A DNA stretch of 64,000 nt. Origin: Muricea muricata (lineage: Eukaryota > Cnidaria > Anthozoa > Malacalcyonacea > Plexauridae). Every line of letters starts with the position of its first letter. The stretch's first letter is position 1. Under the pieces are notes generated by a model. It was not told the origin of the DNA and did not search any database. It saw only the letters and a list, made by a program, of their open reading frames with translations. Both the position numbers and the translations under genes were made by a program. Location: assembly GCA_963855995.1 (NCBI GenBank), contig OY979725.1, positions 12,938,383 to 13,002,382 on the forward strand, in the 5' to 3' direction. Positions 41,301 to 50,991 of this stretch are shown in pieces.

Positions 41301-42636
41301 TTTAAGAGCAAAATGAAATTGTCCCTCGGTATGGTAAGTAGACTTGTATTTTTGTACCTCTGCCTCCCTGACTATATCGCATGCGGTTGAAGATTGCTGC
41401 CTTCGCGATTTTGTCTTTCCACGCCGCCCACGCGATAACACACGCGCGTGATTGACGGTAACCGAGAAATCATTCAAGAACCACTTTATACCTTGATGAA
41501 TAACCGATTACGTTTAATATCTCTCTGCCCTTTGTGGTCAATATTTTTGGAAGAATTTGATGTTAAATGCATTTACTAAAACTAAATTAATACGTCTTAC
41601 TAGCTGTACTTAATTTCCTTTCTATCTCGCTCATGGAGACGATCTTCAGCATGCTTTGAACTGGAACTTTAAAGATTTTAATGATATTCAAAGCATTTTA
41701 AATCTGAATATGAACACTAGTTGGGATTGCAAATCAAAAACAGTTGAATAGTAATACTGAATTTCACTTACGGTACACATCCAGCCATTTGATCTTGCAT
41801 AATCCAGAGATCCTTTCTCAGTTTAGCTGCTAACTTATGATCCTTTAATAAACAAGACACTAAACTGATTTATATTCTATCTCACATACTGGTTTATTAA
41901 GCCCAGCTCTGAATCAAGCTGGTGAGCAAAACTGGTCATCACAAAATGGCAATTTCAAATCCACAACAAAATCTAACAGTACAGTATGCTGAAATTTGTG
42001 TTGGTAAAACAACAATTGTAATTAGAGTGCATACAATATTTAAAAAGTGGTTGGCTAAATGAAAAATTCCAACCTTAACCTTATCTCGCCTGTCTCAGTC
42101 TAATGTCTGACATGAAAAATGCAGTTTCGTATTTTACAACTTGCAGCAATTTTACTGTACACTCGTGAGCTTGCAAGAGCTTAGAACAAATCAAGCTTAG
42201 TTGACATTGGGATGTATTGGTGGTAACAACAACCAGATGGGTGGGGGGGGGGAAGGGGGGGTCCAGGTAACCTTCCATACATTTATAACCAAATTAAATC
42301 TAAGCATGTACCAGACTGGAAAGTTTGAAAATTGTGCACCCAAGATTTATGAAATATAATAGAAAATATATAGGAGACAACAAAATTGTTGTCCACCTGA
42401 TGTAATGGTTGCACAGAGAAAGTTTCCTCTCTTGAACAATCAAACCTTATTATCTTTCGCTTCTTGTAGCTGTGTCTTCAGCCTCTCCACAGGATCTTGT
42501 GTTTTCACATTCTTCACAACTTCTTCATTTTCATGGATAAGTCTATCAATCACGCCATCTTCTTTCAACTTTTGGGCTCTTTCCTTTGCCCGTTTTTCTG
42601 CACGCTTTTGATTCTTCTTTGCGGCTTTGCCCAGGG
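32399..42636 (-). CDS. C-terminal part of an eIF2A/PYM-type protein; 9-kb intron hosts STING genes
   Basis: Four exons chain in phase: 42446-42636, 41772-41842, 32642-32825 and 32399-32473 (stop at 32399-32401). The first encodes a basic stretch (LGKAAKKNQKRAEKRAKER) and a helical segment. The third encodes EKRIRGLKKKLQQIEKL, the signature helix near the end of both eIF2A (initiation factor that delivers Met-tRNA) and PYM/WIBG (exon-junction-complex remover); the fourth gives an acidic closing helix, also as in both families. The acceptor at 42636 shows that 5' exons exist, but I could not find them, nor the PYM TWRK motif or the eIF2A propeller, so the family is undecided. The intron 32826-41771 is unusually long and carries STING genes on the other strand. 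The 42446 donor (GTTTGA) is weak. Confidence is good for the last two exons and moderate for the link across the intron. Confidence 0.6.
33094..33868. mobile_element. Foldback TA-flanked DNA element, 775 bp
   Basis: The ends CAGGGTGTATAAAAAAAAGT and its complement are flanked by TA on both sides (33092-33093 and 33869-33870), the hallmark of Tc1/mariner-type insertion. The two halves are diverged inverted copies of each other: the minus-strand reading of 33172-33456 and the plus-strand reading of 33562-33786 give similar peptides (both with ITFK.L.FVRK). It is a long foldback element, not a gene. Confidence 0.8.
34377..35585 (+). CDS. STING1: STING-family innate immune adaptor, intronless copy A
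   Basis: STING is an ER membrane receptor for cyclic dinucleotides made by cGAS. A single uninterrupted frame encodes 402 residues; I start at the ATG at 34377 rather than an upstream GTG. Four hydrophobic helices (about residues 37-56, 90-110, 146-164, 173-192) precede a cytosolic domain from about residue 205, exactly the STING layout. Family matches in the ligand-binding domain are LGWSYYFAYL (216-225), KLLLLIPVD (248-256), YSVYQLL, QQPLKTLRSM and the amphipathic AKLF-like EVKLLYRTLTQI. The ligand-pocket Tyr of SYYFAYL is kept. By eye, positions matching human R238 and T263 are Tyr281 and Gln304. There is no TBK1-recruiting tail motif (PLR(S/T)D or pLxIS), as usual for invertebrate STING. 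The gene lies inside, and antisense to, the eIF2A/PYM-type gene. Confidence 0.93.
   Translation: MCDIQSDNEESALVESTDTIGIDLELLPKERGKTVKYMSAAVCFTTAAFVVWIGMTYRQDVFVFYPSLIIEARRNITDFMVCYMKEESVTFSCLFTVALVLFGVEFGALVDPLSRLVEECHHRRQRYEGSWEKLIKACFSGIVRSRIFALILITATAITVIIVTERRSFEPSYFAYICSGVCIGPLITQFVDLNTESKVYLSTLLEENGMNTANVLGWSYYFAYLKPAVKMFVEQTQLGRHAELSLHKLLLLIPVDYPTADDLQQIDNNIELSLSEHSNTYSLHYSVYQLLTVDEQFAIQYVQQPLKTLRSMTSFQGDQATNVKIFDGEVKLLYRTLTQIVTQDEDINKTCLLVPIKTENISSLQNGGLVKRIMAAVHRSPTLEKTIPCKKTVKEQHKIESV
36360..36560 (+). repeat. STING-flank repeat unit, copy 1 (upstream of copy B)
   Basis: This carries CCTGGTTTGCAAAAATATGTC, ACAATGTCTCCCAGA, ATTGTTATCAAAGA, AATCAATCTTTGCA and TTTTGATGCTTTT in order. 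The same order recurs at 38615-38830 and 39660-39895, and partly at 39040-39115. It lies just upstream of STING copy B. Confidence 0.7.
36789..38030 (+). CDS. STING1: STING-family protein, intronless divergent copy B
   Basis: A single uninterrupted frame encodes 413 residues and begins 1.2 kb after copy A on the same strand. It shares with copy A the N-terminal (E/D)LLPK(E/K)RGK-type block, four membrane helices (about 31-50, 77-93, 134-149, 160-178), the LN(T/A)ES.VY..TLLE linker, KLLLLI.(V/L)D, the SVYEL strand and EEAKLFCRGL. The first ligand-domain helix is altered: the family LAWSYY motif reads IVQVYYRKYL here, although its tyrosines remain. Residues aligned by eye with human R238 and T263 are not Arg or Thr (Pro266 and Lys292 by my alignment). 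The C-terminus, ending ALRGTDV, is unlike copy A. An upstream ATG at 36781 is in another frame. An older, diverged paralogue is likely; whether it binds cyclic dinucleotides is open. Confidence 0.88.
   Translation: MDNEQIATRENVTYDFEFDLIPKKRGKRQKYVWALICWMVAIFLLVIGLSGEEYVYSIDESQKNTTDCFKREKKRTVSGLFTIGLIIFGVMVSKLFERLSFLIGECFQVSERYEGKHRKVIKAICHSGKFWTKIGILAFISLPTYFGFIQSETIEFELKHLITIASGIGVGPLIVTLLNLNAESDVYIATLLEKRGLYASDEIVQVYYRKYLCDQLDKFNNIVFTDEYRDLSLEKLLLLITLDQIEDDLSKEDNAIVKLRSTDDDPDKCISVYELSVSENRKVVYAIACAKKPLEILKFIKSHREGEPKRTTFVEEAKLFCRGLSDNLKERGHQRCVLVPIAAQNLQNGCLSRCIVEVVYRSEQAGCVPGFIKLKTRHVTNYTRIEEDSHDNGGPRTSGINFSVYSALRGTDV
38031..40480. repeat. Tandem STING-flank repeat block between copy B and the broken copy
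   Basis: No gene is supported in these 2.4 kb. Three more copies of the flank unit occur (38615-38830, partial 39040-39115, 39660-39895). Each continues into GACCACTGGGA.ACATTGTTTCACCC, then a GTGCG..GGATAAGAGC and, in two of the three copies, an AGACATGTTTAAT block. Open frames here (for example 39574-39870) are just readings of the repeat. The pattern suggests serial duplications that carried promoter-like DNA with or without a STING gene. Confidence 0.65.
40481..41420 (+). pseudogene. Broken STING copy with internal deletion and transposon insertion
   Basis: The frame from ATG 40481 repeats the copy A start (DTIGIDFELLPKKR, KTVKYISEAIC) and first helix. It then jumps in frame over about 40 codons, losing the first luminal loop and much of helix 2, to VEFEALVGPLL. 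A 688-bp TA-flanked element interrupts it at 40685-41372. Beyond the element, ATCGCATGCGGTTGAAGATTGC still resembles copy A's next segment for some 30-50 bases. The ligand-binding domain is missing, so this cannot make a working STING. Confidence 0.85.
40685..41372. mobile_element. TA-flanked TIR element inserted in the STING pseudogene
   Basis: The ends GTCAGGGAGGCAGAGGT and ACCTCTGCCTCCCTGAC face each other. A second, longer inverted pair (TTAAATTGTCCGTTACATGC.. to ..GCATGTAACGGACAATTTAA, extending through AACATTCAGAATTGTT) lies inside. TA is duplicated at 40683-40684 and 41373-41374. It is 688 bp with no transposase ORF, a non-autonomous Tc1/mariner-like element. Confidence 0.85.
41421..41771. 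other. Intronic stretch, nothing recognised
   Basis: This is the rest of the long intron between the broken STING copy and the 41772 exon. The first 40 bases (TTTCCACGCC..CGCGCG) resemble sequence just upstream of the pseudogene start (about 40380-40415), consistent with a partial promoter duplication. Confidence 0.4.
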
Positions 42637-43827
42637 CTGAGGTGGAGAATGGATATTCATGTACCATAGGGGATTGTAGGTGAAATTTTGGACTTTCAAA
42701 TATGTATTTTGAGTGGTAAAAATGATTTACTTCATGAAAAACACATTTTTGGTGATTTATGTGAATTAAAATTGTTGAAACCACAGTCATGTAAAATTTC
42801 CAAAATGGTTTCGACTGGTCCAAAATGAACTTACAAAAAGAACACCTATCCAGTCATTTGAGTGAATTTGACATTTCTGGATAACTGGCTAATTTGGGCC
42901 CTTATTGCATTAACTGCTGAATAAACTAGAAGATCTAGCATCCAGGGCCAGCTAGCAGCCACCAATATCAGTGGCGAAGCCAGCCAAACATTTGGTCATC
43001 TAATTTGTTATGTCAATGTTTATAGACTGTATAAGGAATCAATTTCTAAAGAAATGAATAATGATGACTAAAATTTCCATAGCATGACCAAATTTTCAGG
43101 CTGGCTTCGCTACTGGCCTATATAGTCCAGGTACATTTTAAGTGCAGTATGCAAGTTGTCAGATATCCTCAGCCTAATATACTGATGTAGCTTCATGCAC
43201 CAGAGTTTGATGAGAAATTAAAACATAAATAAGCAGTAAAATTTATTTATTGATGTGTCCACCTATATTACATTTAGCATGCTCTTCAATGCATATATAA
43301 TATACTGCATGTTAGACTAGTTCTACCAAACAACAAAACCTAACCTGACATTGATGTATAGGTCTCCTATCAATATCCAAGGTCCACAAAAATCACCATA
43401 AAAAGTTCCAATATAGCATTATATGATAAAATAGCAGAAAAAAATAAGAAAATAATGATGATTTTTATACTAAGCAATTTTGAATCACATTTTGATATGA
43501 ACATGAGCCGGCAGTATATGTTCTAGTTCCCTGCCGTACTTCACGTAACATTACCAGTTTCGTAATTCGGCACTCCCACAACAGGTCATGTTTATATACA
43601 AAAATAGGGCAAATTAAAAAGAAACACTATAGACATGTTTAAATGCTTTCACTTTATTCTTGATTTATACAAAGCAATGAGTTCATTTATTGATTTGATT
43701 TAAATTTACCCTGGGATTATCTTAAATTTACAGTTAACCTAAATATTCGGGCTACACCGACTGAAATTCACTTCGATTCTCTGTTCCCGTCAGGATCAGA
43801 CGTAAAAGAAGTTTATTCAAATGTTTT
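42637..43827. other. Stretch between eIF2A/PYM-type gene and receptor gene A
   Basis: Missing 5' exons of the minus-strand eIF2A/PYM-type gene should start here, but no convincing exon was seen. The stretch contains MITE copy 3 (42970-43114) and otherwise AT-rich unique sequence, including the 3'UTR of receptor gene A. Confidence 0.4.
42970..43114. mobile_element. AGTGGCGAAGCCAGCC-type MITE, copy 3
   Basis: The ends are AGTGGCGAAGCCAGCC and GGCTGGCTTCGCTACT, with TTTGGTCAT / CATGACCAAA sub-terminal repeats and a GTTTATAGACTGTATAAGGA core. It lies between the eIF2A/PYM-type gene and the first receptor gene. Confidence 0.8.
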
Positions 43828-46800
43828 TCAAAGCAAAAGCCTCTCGCTTTCTTCAGTCGCCTCCTGTTTTTTACATCGTCTACAGGAAAAAAGTGCAAAC
43901 ATCAACTTGAACAAAAAAATGCAAAAAGAGATAATGGATCTCGTAAGCTTTCATTGATCCGCAGAGGATTTTTGTATATAGCATGAAACCAGAAAGCTAG
44001 ACAAGTAACATTCCACGGTCTAGTAGAAACTGGAGGTTCTCTTTCCATTTCCTAACCCAGATTTTGCCCTCATCTCATTGTCCCAGTGCACACTTGTGCA
44101 CACATCATATTGTCCCAGGAAATTGCTTCCATCTTAATTGAGTTCCAATTAACAATTCTTTTTGCTTACAATCCTAATCCCAGTGCATGGAATCCTATTT
44201 TTGCCCAGACAAAAACTAGGCAACTTCCAACTCCTACTTTACTTCCTTTGGGACGCCCAATCCAAAGAGAGGCTAAGACAGCGGACATTAATTATGCTTG
44301 AGAGACGTGAAATGAAACAAATTTTTTGTGCGCTTACACACGATGTGAACCCAAACCAAGTGCGCATGAATGACCTAAGTTTCCTCCGATAATCATGAAA
44401 TAGATCATTTAAGATGGAAAGAGTATTAGCAAACTAATAGTTGGATGAAATATTAAGACAAAGTCTTCTAACTTGAAGAAGACGATACAATGGATTTATA
44501 CCTGGGACAACAGATGCAACCAATAACAAAGATGACAAGAGACGCTATTGTGGCCAGTATAATCAGCAGACTACTGTCCTCTGATTTTTTCACTATAAAT
44601 GAAGCAAAAGAATTCCGTTATAAAAATTACAAAAACAGATCACTGCGGTTGTATATTGTGTGCCAAAGATTTCTGTAATTCGCAGTGAATGCCTGGCAGA
44701 AAATCATCACTTTTGATCAGGGAGAATATCTTTTCGAAAAATTAAAAATTATGTAATATGGAAAAGTACTGGCGGCACTACTGGTCAAAAAGCAATCAAT
44801 TTTTTGATCTAACTATAAGCTACTAAACTCCTCGTGAAATATAATTTAATTTGTTCCCAAATTTTGGGGTAGACTTATAATTGTCTTTACTTGACACGAT
44901 TAGCAAGTTCCACCAAATTTCACAAAGGAAAATAAAAGATATGAGATTAAAAACAGCAAAATGGGTTTCTACTTGATACCAAGTTCCAGGCTTCTTCTCA
45001 CGGTCAGATCAGTTAGTGATGTAAACATATGAACGCACCTTCTTTTAAACATAATCTTCCATCCTTCAAATGTTGAAATCCTTTCCTACAGCGACATTTG
45101 TAATCGCCAACAACGTTGATACAGCGAGCATTCTTGTCACAATTGTGAGCTTTTCTCTTGCATTCGTTCACGTCTTTATACAAAAAGGCACCAAAAATAA
45201 ATAAGCTGGATTACATCTTGGTGGATTGGGGTGCTATTGCTGGACAGTAAAAAACGAGCCTTGAGATTGTGAAGAAGCTACAATTTAAAATGTGTCGTTG
45301 ACAAAATATACCTAAGCAACGATCGTCTTCTAATTCAAATCCACGGACACACTTGCAAGAATAGGAGCCAACCGTATTGTGACATTTCGAGTGTCTAGGA
45401 CATGTATGCTCCTTGGAGCACTCATTTATATCTGAAATATCAAAGAAAAGAATAACATAGATTAAAATATAGGTGAAGACATGCATTACAACACTTCTAA
45501 AACATAGTTTCTACCTTTACATGTCTTTCCATTCCCAACGTAGCCTTTCTTGCAAACACATTGGTGTTTTCCATCTTTGTTTTTGCATTCTGCATGGGGC
45601 GAACAGGCGCCATGACCCATGCAATAATTTTTTTCTATTGCATGACAGAACAAATATATCAGTTAACAACAGAGAATTTACCTGATGTGTATTAGAAATC
45701 CATATCAATTTCATTCGGGTATTAATTTAAGTTCAATTAACTCATTCTTTTGATGAAATGGAAGCATTATTATATACCACTGCAAAATGTTCCATCTCCA
45801 AAGTAACCCGGGTTGCATTCGCAATTGTAGGATCCGATAATGTTTGTGCACTTCGCATGCTTATCGCAACGCAATTTGTCGGAACATTCATTCGCATCTG
45901 TAAAGAAAACAGTCTTCAATCAATCGCTAATTGGAAGAAAACATTCGAGATTGCTTGTTTAAAACGATTTTTCAATCACCATTTTGTGAATCAACTTTAA
46001 GATACTTGAAATCATACAATTTGACCAGTGAAAAGTAAAGGAATATACGAGTTATTTGTGTCCAAGCTCAAAAGTACAGAATGAACAAGAAGAAAAGGAC
46101 GTACGCAAAACCTTACCGATACATTTTGCTCCATTGTCGTATTCTTTAAAACCAGGCTTGCATTTGCATTTAAAGCCTGGTGAAGTATTAATACATTTTG
46201 CATTCATGCCGCAGTCATGTTGGTTGGTTAAACATTCATTGATATCTAGGACAAGCAGAAAATGGCAAGGTTAGCATCGTCATACAATAAGTTCAGGCTT
46301 TCACGTTTGGCGAAGGCGGGTATAATCTTAGATACTATGTAATTCAACAGTCGCTATACGCTATATTTAAAAAGTACATAGCAGTCTACCTTCGCACTCA
46401 TAAGACTCCATATCTTTCGAGAAACAATGTTGTGTTCTGAAATCACACACAGGAGGTTTTCTCATACATGGATCGGCTTTTGCTATATAGAAAATTTGCG
46501 TTTTTAAATTTCTAGCCGGCATCAAATCCTACTTGGGTTACTGTATGGCACTGTAAAACAACCATAACATTGTTACAACCGTTAGTAAGACAGAAAAAGA
46601 GAAAGCGTCTTACCTGCGAAGTCATCAGGTCTAATTTCAAGTAAATTTTATTTGGGTTATAAGCATGCTGGTATAAATCTTGATTTGACAGTTATGCGAC
46701 AAATCGTGCATCGACAATGGTTGTGATGGAGCATACGTATGTACGATAACTATCACAACCAATGCTTATCATGATAGCGGGAAAAATACCAGCCTATAGA

Positions 46801-49800
46801 ATGATCAGCTTTGTGATTCGCCTTTTGAAACAAAAGTCATCATTGTTTGTGATTCGTTCTTTAGAAAACCAGTTTCTATGGTTTACTGTCTTTCATTGTC
46901 ATAACCAACCCCTCACAAAACCTGTTAATAAAGGTTGGTGGCAATCCCGATGGCGGTATAAAGACTTCCAGTATCATTTATTGAAAAAAAGAATGGAAGG
47001 ACCGAAAAAGCATAGAGACGGTTTTCTGAAAAAGTGCCTGTAAAGTTTGCACAGTATTGTTGTATTTAAAAAGCTCTGTGATAGTTACGTACCGACGCAC
47101 TTCCCCTTCTCTCGTATTAGCCCTGGCATGCAGGGACACTCGTATCCATTCTCCTTATTACGGCACTCCTCTCCATCGCCACATTTGTGCGTTTGAATTA
47201 AACACTCATTAATGTCTAAAAAGTAATGGGCTTAAGCATTTCTCCGTTTGACACGCAACATTGAACTTGTGGGAGGGACAGTGGTATGGTTCAAAAACTG
47301 TTAAAGTAGCTCAGATGTACTATATAGAACATGAATGACACCAATATATGAAAACAGCTGTAACAGGAATATATGAATATTCAACACCTCCTCCCCCCCA
47401 AAACAAACCGCTAACCTCACCCCTGTATTTGGCCAGAAATTGTTGGGTAGGATCATAGTTAATAAAGCTAGATGGTTTGGAAACTCATTAGAACTACAAT
47501 ATAAGTCATTATCTATGTTGTTGTTCTGGTTTATGCAGAAATAAGGTCCTTCATCGTCACGTGCGTATTGTGTTCTTGCCTAACTAACCAATAACAACGT
47601 TTTAGGAAAGTTAGCCATGCGCAACTTGAACAATAGGGCAATTCAAAAATTGCTATTGGTGGATTTGGCAAAAACACAATACACACGTGACGATGAAGAA
47701 CCATATTTTGCATAAACGTTGACCAACATAGATAATGAGTTATATTGTTATTCTAATGAGTTTCCAAACCATCTACTCTATTAACTATGGTAGGATTGAC
47801 CACAAGATTCCTCTTCTCATAAGGAGTGCACGTATGTTTAATGACGCGTCCTGTATGAGGAGGATAGACAACAAAAAGAGCTTACCATGACATCGATGGC
47901 CCAGTTTTCCAGATGGCAATGGAGTGCTTTCGCAAGTGAAATTGCTGGAACATAAATTCTTGTTAAGTTTACAAGGATCAGCAGCTGTCCAACGAAATGA
48001 AAATGAGTTGGTATTGAGTTTACAAGAAGGGAGAAATTTTAAATGCTAGCAAACAAGCCACTCACGAACACACAACTTTGTTTCCTTGTCCTTCACTAAA
48101 CCTTTCGGGCACAGGCAACGGTATCCTGTTTTGTCCAGGTTTTTGCAGACTTCAGGATATGCACATAGGTTGTTAAATAGTTTACATTCATTAACATCTG
48201 GAAAGATATGATGGAATTACAACAAGACACTTATGGCTTGGTATGGTATGGTATATGGCATGGCATGGTATAGGATGGTACGGTATGGTATGGTATGGCA
48301 AAGCATGACATGGCATGGTCTGACATGACATGGTATGGTATGGTATCGTACCGTACCGTATGGTATGTAGTTCGTTGCTGGACAAGATGTTACATCACTC
48401 ACCGGAACATATAGCAGACTTCCGACCACTTTTACACGTTGTCTTACCCGGCTCACATGGACCTTTGCGACAGTAATCAGGTTCTGAAGAAAGTAGACGG
48501 TAAAGATATGGAGGCGGTGGGGGAGTTGTTTACACTTCGACTGCCAAACCTTGGAACCTTCGATCTACTAGGTAAGAAGAACAAAATGTCTTACTACAGC
48601 TGAAAATAAGATCCGAAGTAGAATTGCAAATTTGGTGGCGAAATGTTGTAAAATACGGAAATTATAGCCCTGCCAAGCTTGCAAATTTGTATATGTTTGT
48701 AGTATGGGGGGAAAAGTTACCATTTTCGATGCAATTTTAGCTCAAAAATGGTAACTTTTTCTGTGCGTAATACAAATGTATACGAAATTTGAAAATTTCA
48801 CAAGGCTGTATTTTTCCGTATATTCCAGCTTTGCACTGCTACGAATCTTAAGATTGTCTTTCTGGCTGCAGTAAAAGATTTCATTTCTTCTTCCAGTCCA
48901 TCGTATATTATGCAAATTATCAATTAAAAAACATTCCTACAAACCTAATTGAGGACATACTAGTTGTTCCGGAACGTCACGAAAAAGAAACCATTTCGAA
49001 ACAGTGTGTTTGCCTTCCTTTGTCAATCTCATCTTGTCGCAATATAGTTCGCCGTAGTCTCCAGTGCTTGCTATGGATTTCCTTTTGAAACTTCTGACTA
49101 GCCATAGTGACTCACAGTCACAAGGAAAGTCACCCTTTATAACCCTAAGTACAATCTTTTTGTTAGGGATAATTCAAACATGGTTGTCTTCAAAAATTTA
49201 AAATCTAAATTACAAAACCCAAAATGCGAACCAAAAATGCATCAAGGGTTGACTTCATGACTTCCAGTCAAGTAGCGAAACCCTATGTTACTATAAAAAC
49301 GCATGTTGTATCTGAGTGTTTTGGATTCTTTAATTTAAATTTTAGATTTTTTATTTTATTTTATTTTATTTCATTTATTTTATTTAGCTTAGCCACAGGG
49401 GCAGGGTCACCACAACATCGTCAGCCAATTACTGTATTACCTATCCCACCCTGTCAACTTTCCCTGTGGGAGGAAACCGGAGTACCCGGAGAAAACCCAC
49501 GACTTTTGGCAGAGCGTTGACTTTACTCTTTTCACATGAGGACTGGGTTCAAATCCACCTTACTGGGGATGAAACTCGGAACCTTAGAGGTGAAAGGCAA
49601 GTGATTTGATCACTACACCACCGAAGCCCCACAAAGGTAAACCTTTTTTCAATTAGCTGTATATTTATATATCAAGTATATCTATATATCAAGTATATTT
49701 GAAAGAAACAAATGAAAAATCCTGAGCCAAGCAGAGTCGAGAAAAAAAGCGTACACCAGAAGTCCTTCATAACTGAGTTTTCCAGTTTTTGCAAAAACAT

Positions 49801-50991
49801 CGCGTTCCGTCCACGGCCATGGGATACCTCGGTGTGGCCACTGTGAGCAATCCCAATAATATTGTTTAAGTTTGCATTGTTTTTTGAATCGAACTGGCCC
49901 TGAGAAAGACATTGAATTGTTAAAATAGAGTAGGGAAGCATCGAGTATTTCACTGTATGCTATGCTATAACATGGTATGGTATGGTATGGTATATGGTAT
50001 ATGGTATATGGTATATGGTATATGGTATATGGTATATGGTATATGGTATATGGTATATGGTATATGGTATATGGTATATGGTATATGGTATATGGTATGG
50101 TATATGGTATGGTATGGTATGGTATGGTATGGTATGGTATGGTATGGTATGGTATGGTATGGTATGGTATGGTATGGTATGGTATATGGTATGGTATATG
50201 GTATGGTATGGTATATGGTATGGTATATGGTATGGTATGGTATAGTATGGTATTGTATACTATGGTATACTATGGCATGGTATACTACGGTATGGTATGG
50301 TATGGTATAATATGGCATGGTATGGTATATGGTATGGTATGGTATGGTATGGTATGATGCTATACTTACTCGTTTTGCAGATTAGGTGTTCTTTATTTTG
50401 ATACGAAATAACGTCACTTCCTTTGTGTCCGAAATTAGCACATTTCAGGCTGCTAATATCTACAACTTTTTTCAATTCTTGCGGAACTTCTCGTAAAAAC
50501 CAAATCATGCTGCAGTCACAGACGTACGGATTGCCAGTGAGTCGGCTAAACAAAGGAAAACGTTCGATGAGTGACTTTGATGAGTACCTTGTGAGCAAAG
50601 TTAAGGCCCTGTCACACGGTGCAATTTTTCTTGTAACTTGCAACGCAATTCTACTCTTAAGAGATGTAAATTTGTGACAAATGTTTGCTATGTTAAAAAT
50701 ATATTAGCAACCTGTGATGGAAACTTGTATTTGCCAATTTTACAGCTCCCAAGAGTAGAATTGCATTGCAAGTTGCAAGAAAAATTGCACCATGTGACAG
50801 GGCCTTCAGCATACGTACATTTTTGCGACTTCGTTATAATCATACGGAACGTTTTGAAATCCCATATTTCGGCAGTCTTTAAAGCTTTTATTTATCGACC
50901 GGCAGTCTTTGATGGATGGCAACTTGCCATTTGCAACGATAAAAGACCACGCCAAAATATTGGCAAGAAGCGATCCTGTAGCAAATCGCAT
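43828..50991 (-). CDS. Receptor A: LRRNT-LRRCT-EGF repeat type I membrane protein, complete
   Basis: Sixteen exons chain in phase: 50819-50991, 50370-50545, 49755-49899, 48945-49144, 48403-48483, 48066-48197, 47886-47984, 47093-47215, 46390-46482, 46117-46245, 45778-45897, 45515-45634, 45312-45431, 45039-45173, 44502-44592 and 43828-43879. They encode 662 residues: signal peptide, short LRRNT-like Cys region, LRRCT cap ([13 protein letters not shown]), two further cap-like Cys modules (one with [11 protein letters not shown]), then ten Cys-rich modules. At least seven of these are EGF domains, several with the calcium-binding start D(I/V)NEC. A membrane helix ([21 protein letters not shown]) and a short tail with the di-leucine sorting signature ESERLL follow. 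It is divergent from receptor B across 170 bp. The ligand is unknown. The exon 3-4 junction is the least certain. Confidence 0.85.
47454..47789. mobile_element. MITE in receptor A intron
   Basis: CATAGTTAATAAAGCTAGAT then GGTTTGGAAACTCATTAGAA pairs with the reverse end TTCTAATGAGTTTCCAAACC. Inner segments (TTCATCGTCACGTG / CACGTGACGATGAA) also pair. It is about 336 bp with no gene. Confidence 0.75.
48232..48365. repeat. (TATGG)n-type simple repeat, degenerate
   Basis: Imperfect GGTATGGTATGGCATGG-like pentamers fill a receptor A intron. Open frames on the minus strand here are low-complexity readings. Confidence 0.85.
49325..49630. repeat. SINE-like interspersed repeat, copy 2, with tRNA-like tail
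   Basis: This matches 12360-12525 through GCCACAGGGGCAGGGTC, CCCACCCTGTCAACTTTCCC and GGAAACCGGAGTACCCGGAG. It continues past CCCACGACTTT into GGGTTCAAATCCACC (B-box-like) and GTGATTTGATCACTACACCACCG, a tRNA-related stretch. Confidence 0.65.
49971..50358. repeat. Long (GGTAT)n and (ATATGGT)n satellite array in receptor A intron
   Basis: Nearly 400 bases alternate between a 7-bp unit (GGTATAT) at 49990-50095 and a 5-bp unit (GGTAT) at 50095-50360. All six frames stay open, giving spurious YGMVW-type peptides. The array ends 11 bases before the LRRCT exon's donor. Confidence 0.95.
50605..50804. mobile_element. MITE next to the receptor A first-exon donor
   Basis: GGCCCTGTCACACGGTGCAA then TTTTTCTTGTAACTTGCAA faces TTGCAAGTTGCAAGAAAAA then TTGCACCATGTGACAGGGCC. 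It is 200 bp, about 60 bp per arm, and ends 14 bases from the exon edge at 50819. No clear target duplication was seen. Confidence 0.8.

Noticed and set aside
48191-48456. Minus-strand frames with [10 protein letters not shown]-like repeats
   Set aside because: Reading of the degenerate TATGG simple repeat, overlapping the real Cys-rich exon at 48403-48483 in another frame.
49957-50357. Several 87-127 codon open frames rich in YGMVW or YHTIP
   Set aside because: They are six-frame readings of the GGTAT/GGTATAT satellite; no start context, splice logic or family resemblance.
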